Shown here piece by piece: positions 13,184 to 15,696 of a DNA stretch of 15,696 nt. A model generated the notes under the pieces. The model had not been told where the DNA came from, ran no database searches, and saw nothing but the letters and a program-made list of their open reading frames with translations. Origin of the DNA: Desulforamulus profundi (lineage in GTDB: Bacteria > Bacillota_B > Desulfotomaculia > Desulfotomaculales > Desulfotomaculaceae); assembly GCF_002607855.1 (NCBI RefSeq), contig NZ_AWQQ01000103.1, positions 2,823 through 18,518 of the forward strand. Reading direction: 5' to 3'. Position numbers and translations under genes: made by a program. The first letter of the stretch is position 1, and every line of letters begins with the position of its first letter.

Positions 13184-15696
13184 TTGGCAAGCAGAAAATA
13201 CGTATATGCGTTTTCTGAAGGAAGAGCTGATATGAAAAGCCTTTTGGGCGGTAAAGGCGCGAACCTGGCGGAAATGACCAACATTGGCCTGCCGGTTCCC
13301 CCGGGCTTTACCATTACCACCGAGGCATGTAAAGAGTTTTACATAGCCGGGCGCAAATTCCCCGCGGGCATGGAAGAGGAAGTGGAGCAAAAGGTGGCCT
13401 GGCTGGAGCAAACCCTGGGCAAGAAATTCGGCGATCCCAGCGGACCTCTCCTGGTTTCTGTCCGCTCCGGCGCAGTCATATCCATGCCCGGGATGATGGA
13501 CACCGTTCTGAACCTGGGCCTCAATGACCAAACCGTCACCGGTCTGGCTGCCAGCAGCGGCAATGCCCGCTGGGCCTATGATTGCTACCGCCGCTTTATT
13601 CAAATGTTTGGTAATGTTGTGCTGGATATCGAACATCACAAATTTGAAGCCTTTTTGGAGGAGCAAAAATACAAGAGAAACGTCCAGTTTGACAATCAAT
13701 TGACTGCCGAAGATTGGCAGGAAGTAATTGAAAAATACAAGTTTATCGTTTGTAAGGAGACAGGAAAAGATTTCCCGCAGGACCCCAAGGAACAGCTCTA
13801 CAGAGCCATTTATGCGGTATTCAATTCCTGGGAAAATGACCGTGCCATTATTTACCGCAAGATTCACAGAATTCCCGACGACCTGGGAACCGCTGTCAAT
13901 GTACAGGCCATGGTGTTTGGCAACATGGGTGACGATTGCGGTACCGGTGTGGCTTTTACCCGCAACCCTTCCACCGGCGAAAAGGTTCTCTACGGCGAGT
14001 TTCTGACCAACGCCCAGGGGGAAGACGTGGTAGCCGGCATCCGTACCCCCCAGCCCATTGCCAAATTAGAAGAAGCAATGCCCGATGTTTACCAGCAGTT
14101 TGCCCGCACCTGCACGCTGCTGGAAAACCATTATAAAGATATGCAGGACATTGAATTCACCATTGAACGCAACCGGTTGTGGATGCTGCAGACCCGTAAC
14201 GGCAAGCGCACGGCCCAGGCTGCCATTCGCATCGCAGTGGAGATGGTAAAAGAAGGCATTATTGGTAAAGAAACTGCCATTCTCCGTATCGATCCCGCTC
14301 AGTTGGACCAACTGCTGCACCGCCGCATCGACCCCAACGCCAAATTGGATGTGATCGCCAAAGGTTTACCGGCATCTCCTGGCTCTGCTTCCGGCTCCGT
14401 TGTGTTTAATGCGGACCTGGCAGAAAGTCTGAATGAACAGGGTCAAAGGGTAATCCTGGTGGGGACCGAAACCACACCGGACGACATCCACGGCATGGTG
14501 GCGGCCCAGGGGATTCTTACCTCCCGGGGCGGCATGACCAGCCACGCGGCCGTTGTGGCCCGGGGGATGGGAAAACCCTGTGTCTGCGGTTGCGAAGCCA
14601 TCAAGATTGATTACGAAAACAAACGATTTATCGTTGGAGATATCGTTGTTAAGGACGGCGACATCATTTCCATTGACGGCTCCACCGGTCAGGTCATCCT
14701 GGGTGAAGTGCCCATGATTGAGCCCGAGCTGTCTGCGGAATTCCAGGAACTGTTACAGTGGGCCGATGAAATCCGTGCCCTGGGTGTCCGGGCCAACGCC
14801 GACACGCCGGAAGACGCTGCCAAGGCCAGAGAATTTGGTGCCGAAGGAATTGGCTTAACCCGTACCGAGCACATGTTCATGGCCCAGAACCGCCTGCCCA
14901 TTGTACAGCAAATGATCCTGGCCACCGACATTGAAGAAAGGGCGGAGGCCCTGGCCAAACTGCTGCCCATGCAGGAAGAGGACTTCTACGGCATTTTGAA
15001 GGCCATGGAAAGCCTGCCGGTATGCATTCGCCTGCTGGACCCGCCGCTCCACGAATTCTTGCCCAATGCGGAAGAACTGGCGGTGGAAATCAGCCGCCTC
15101 AAACTGACCAACGGCAGCCCGGCGGAAATTAAACAAAAGGAAGACCTGCTGCGCAAAGTCAGTTCCCTGTCCGAGTTCAACCCCATGCTGGGTCACCGGG
15201 GCTGCCGCCTGGGTATTACCTGGCCGGAAGTATACGCTATGCAGGCCAGGGCCATTTTCCAGGCCACTGCCCGTTTGGTAAAGGAAGGCTTCAAGGTTGA
15301 ACCGGAGGTGGAAATTCCCCTGGTAATTGAAGTAAAGGAACTGGCTTACCTGCGTCAACTGGTGGAGGGTGTAGCGGAAGAGGTAAAAGAAGCCACCGGC
15401 GTGGATTTCCACTACACGGTGGGCACCATGATCGAGGTACCCAGGCTGCACTGCTGGCCGATGAAATTGCTGCCCAGGCGGAATTCTTCTCCTTCGGCAC
15501 CAACGACCTGACCCAAACCACCTTGGGCTTTTCCCGGGATGACGCCGAGGGCAAGTTTATGCAGCCCTACCTGGAAAAGAAAATCCTGGCGGATAACCCT
15601 TTATCGTGCTGGACCGCAAGGGCGTCGGCAAACTCATGCAGTGGACGGTCGAAAACGCCCGCCGGGTGAAACCCGACCTGTTAATCGGCATCTGCG
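13184..15696 (+). CDS. ppdK: Pyruvate, phosphate dikinase (3' end outside window; frameshifted twice)
   Basis: PPDK interconverts pyruvate + ATP + Pi and PEP + AMP + PPi. TTG start at 13184, seven bases after GGAGGG. The N-terminal nucleotide-binding domain shows [20 protein letters not shown] and [20 protein letters not shown]. The phosphohistidine domain holds [20 protein letters not shown] with catalytic His454, and the threonine two residues before it is the usual regulatory site. The PEP-binding barrel shows [12 protein letters not shown]. At 15443-15446 one G is missing (CCCAGGCTGCA); restoring it gives [20 protein letters not shown] and [11 protein letters not shown]. Near 15598-15603 one T is missing; restoring it gives [20 protein letters not shown]. 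The window ends at IGIC, whose Cys codon (15693-15695) is the expected catalytic acid/base cysteine, so about 40-60 residues are missing. Confidence 0.95.

Noticed and set aside
13073..13867. Long antisense open frame (264 codons) opposite ppdK
   Set aside because: It lies wholly opposite the conserved ppdK and PPDK-regulator frames, has no ribosome binding site, and its translation resembles no known family; such frames are common opposite GC-rich coding sequence.
15595..15604. Programmed -1 ribosomal frameshift at the second ppdK break (C CCT TTA has the form of a slippery heptamer)
   Set aside because: PPDK is not known to use frameshifting, no stimulatory structure or pattern is conserved at the other breaks, and six similar base losses elsewhere are better explained by sequence error.

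Overview
The window is an ordinary stretch of conserved, mostly one-directional housekeeping genes from a Gram-positive bacterium of the Firmicutes. The gene order pgpH-ybeY-dgkA-cdd-era, then recO, then T-box-glyQ-glyS, a CcpN-like repressor, the PPDK regulatory protein and ppdK resembles Desulfotomaculum/Pelotomaculum-type Peptococcaceae. That assignment is an inference from gene order and protein character; no database was searched. Strong AGGAGG-type ribosome binding sites, frequent TTG/GTG starts and an S-layer-homology protein fit it.

Layout. 1-3265: the end of a 7TM-HD phosphodiesterase (pgpH), then ybeY, dgkA, cdd and era, which act in c-di-AMP turnover, rRNA maturation, lipid phosphorylation, pyrimidine salvage and 30S assembly. 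The gaps ybeY|dgkA, dgkA|cdd and cdd|era each hold a related inverted-repeat element, and the last also carries degenerate 7-bp repeats. 3282-4630: an MgtE-type Mg2+ transporter with a good terminator. 4788-6008: a secreted SLH-domain protein. 6171-6731: ubiX on the minus strand, convergent with the SLH gene and divergent from recO. 6997-8244: recO and a small UBA-like/DUF4342 protein. 8250-8534: promoter, glycine T-box leader and terminator. 8586-11550: glyQ and glyS, the two subunits of glycyl-tRNA synthetase. 11667-15696: a helix-turn-helix/CBS repressor, the bifunctional PPDK regulatory kinase/phosphorylase, and pyruvate phosphate dikinase, cut by the window end right after its catalytic cysteine codon. 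These last three form a plausible module for control of the pyruvate/PEP node.

The most important caution is that six genes (ybeY, dgkA, mgtE, glyQ, glyS and ppdK, the last twice) are each broken by the apparent loss of one base (two in glyQ), usually in a short run of identical bases. Restoring the bases gives full-length, family-typical proteins. Since several of these genes are normally essential, I read this as base-calling or assembly error rather than real pseudogenes. I give each as one gene spanning the frameshift.

I found no CRISPR array, tRNA, rRNA, transposase, phage gene or new defence-like system. The items most worth a second look are the intergenic inverted-repeat family, the 7-bp repeats in two separate gaps, and the paired palindromes around the recO promoter.
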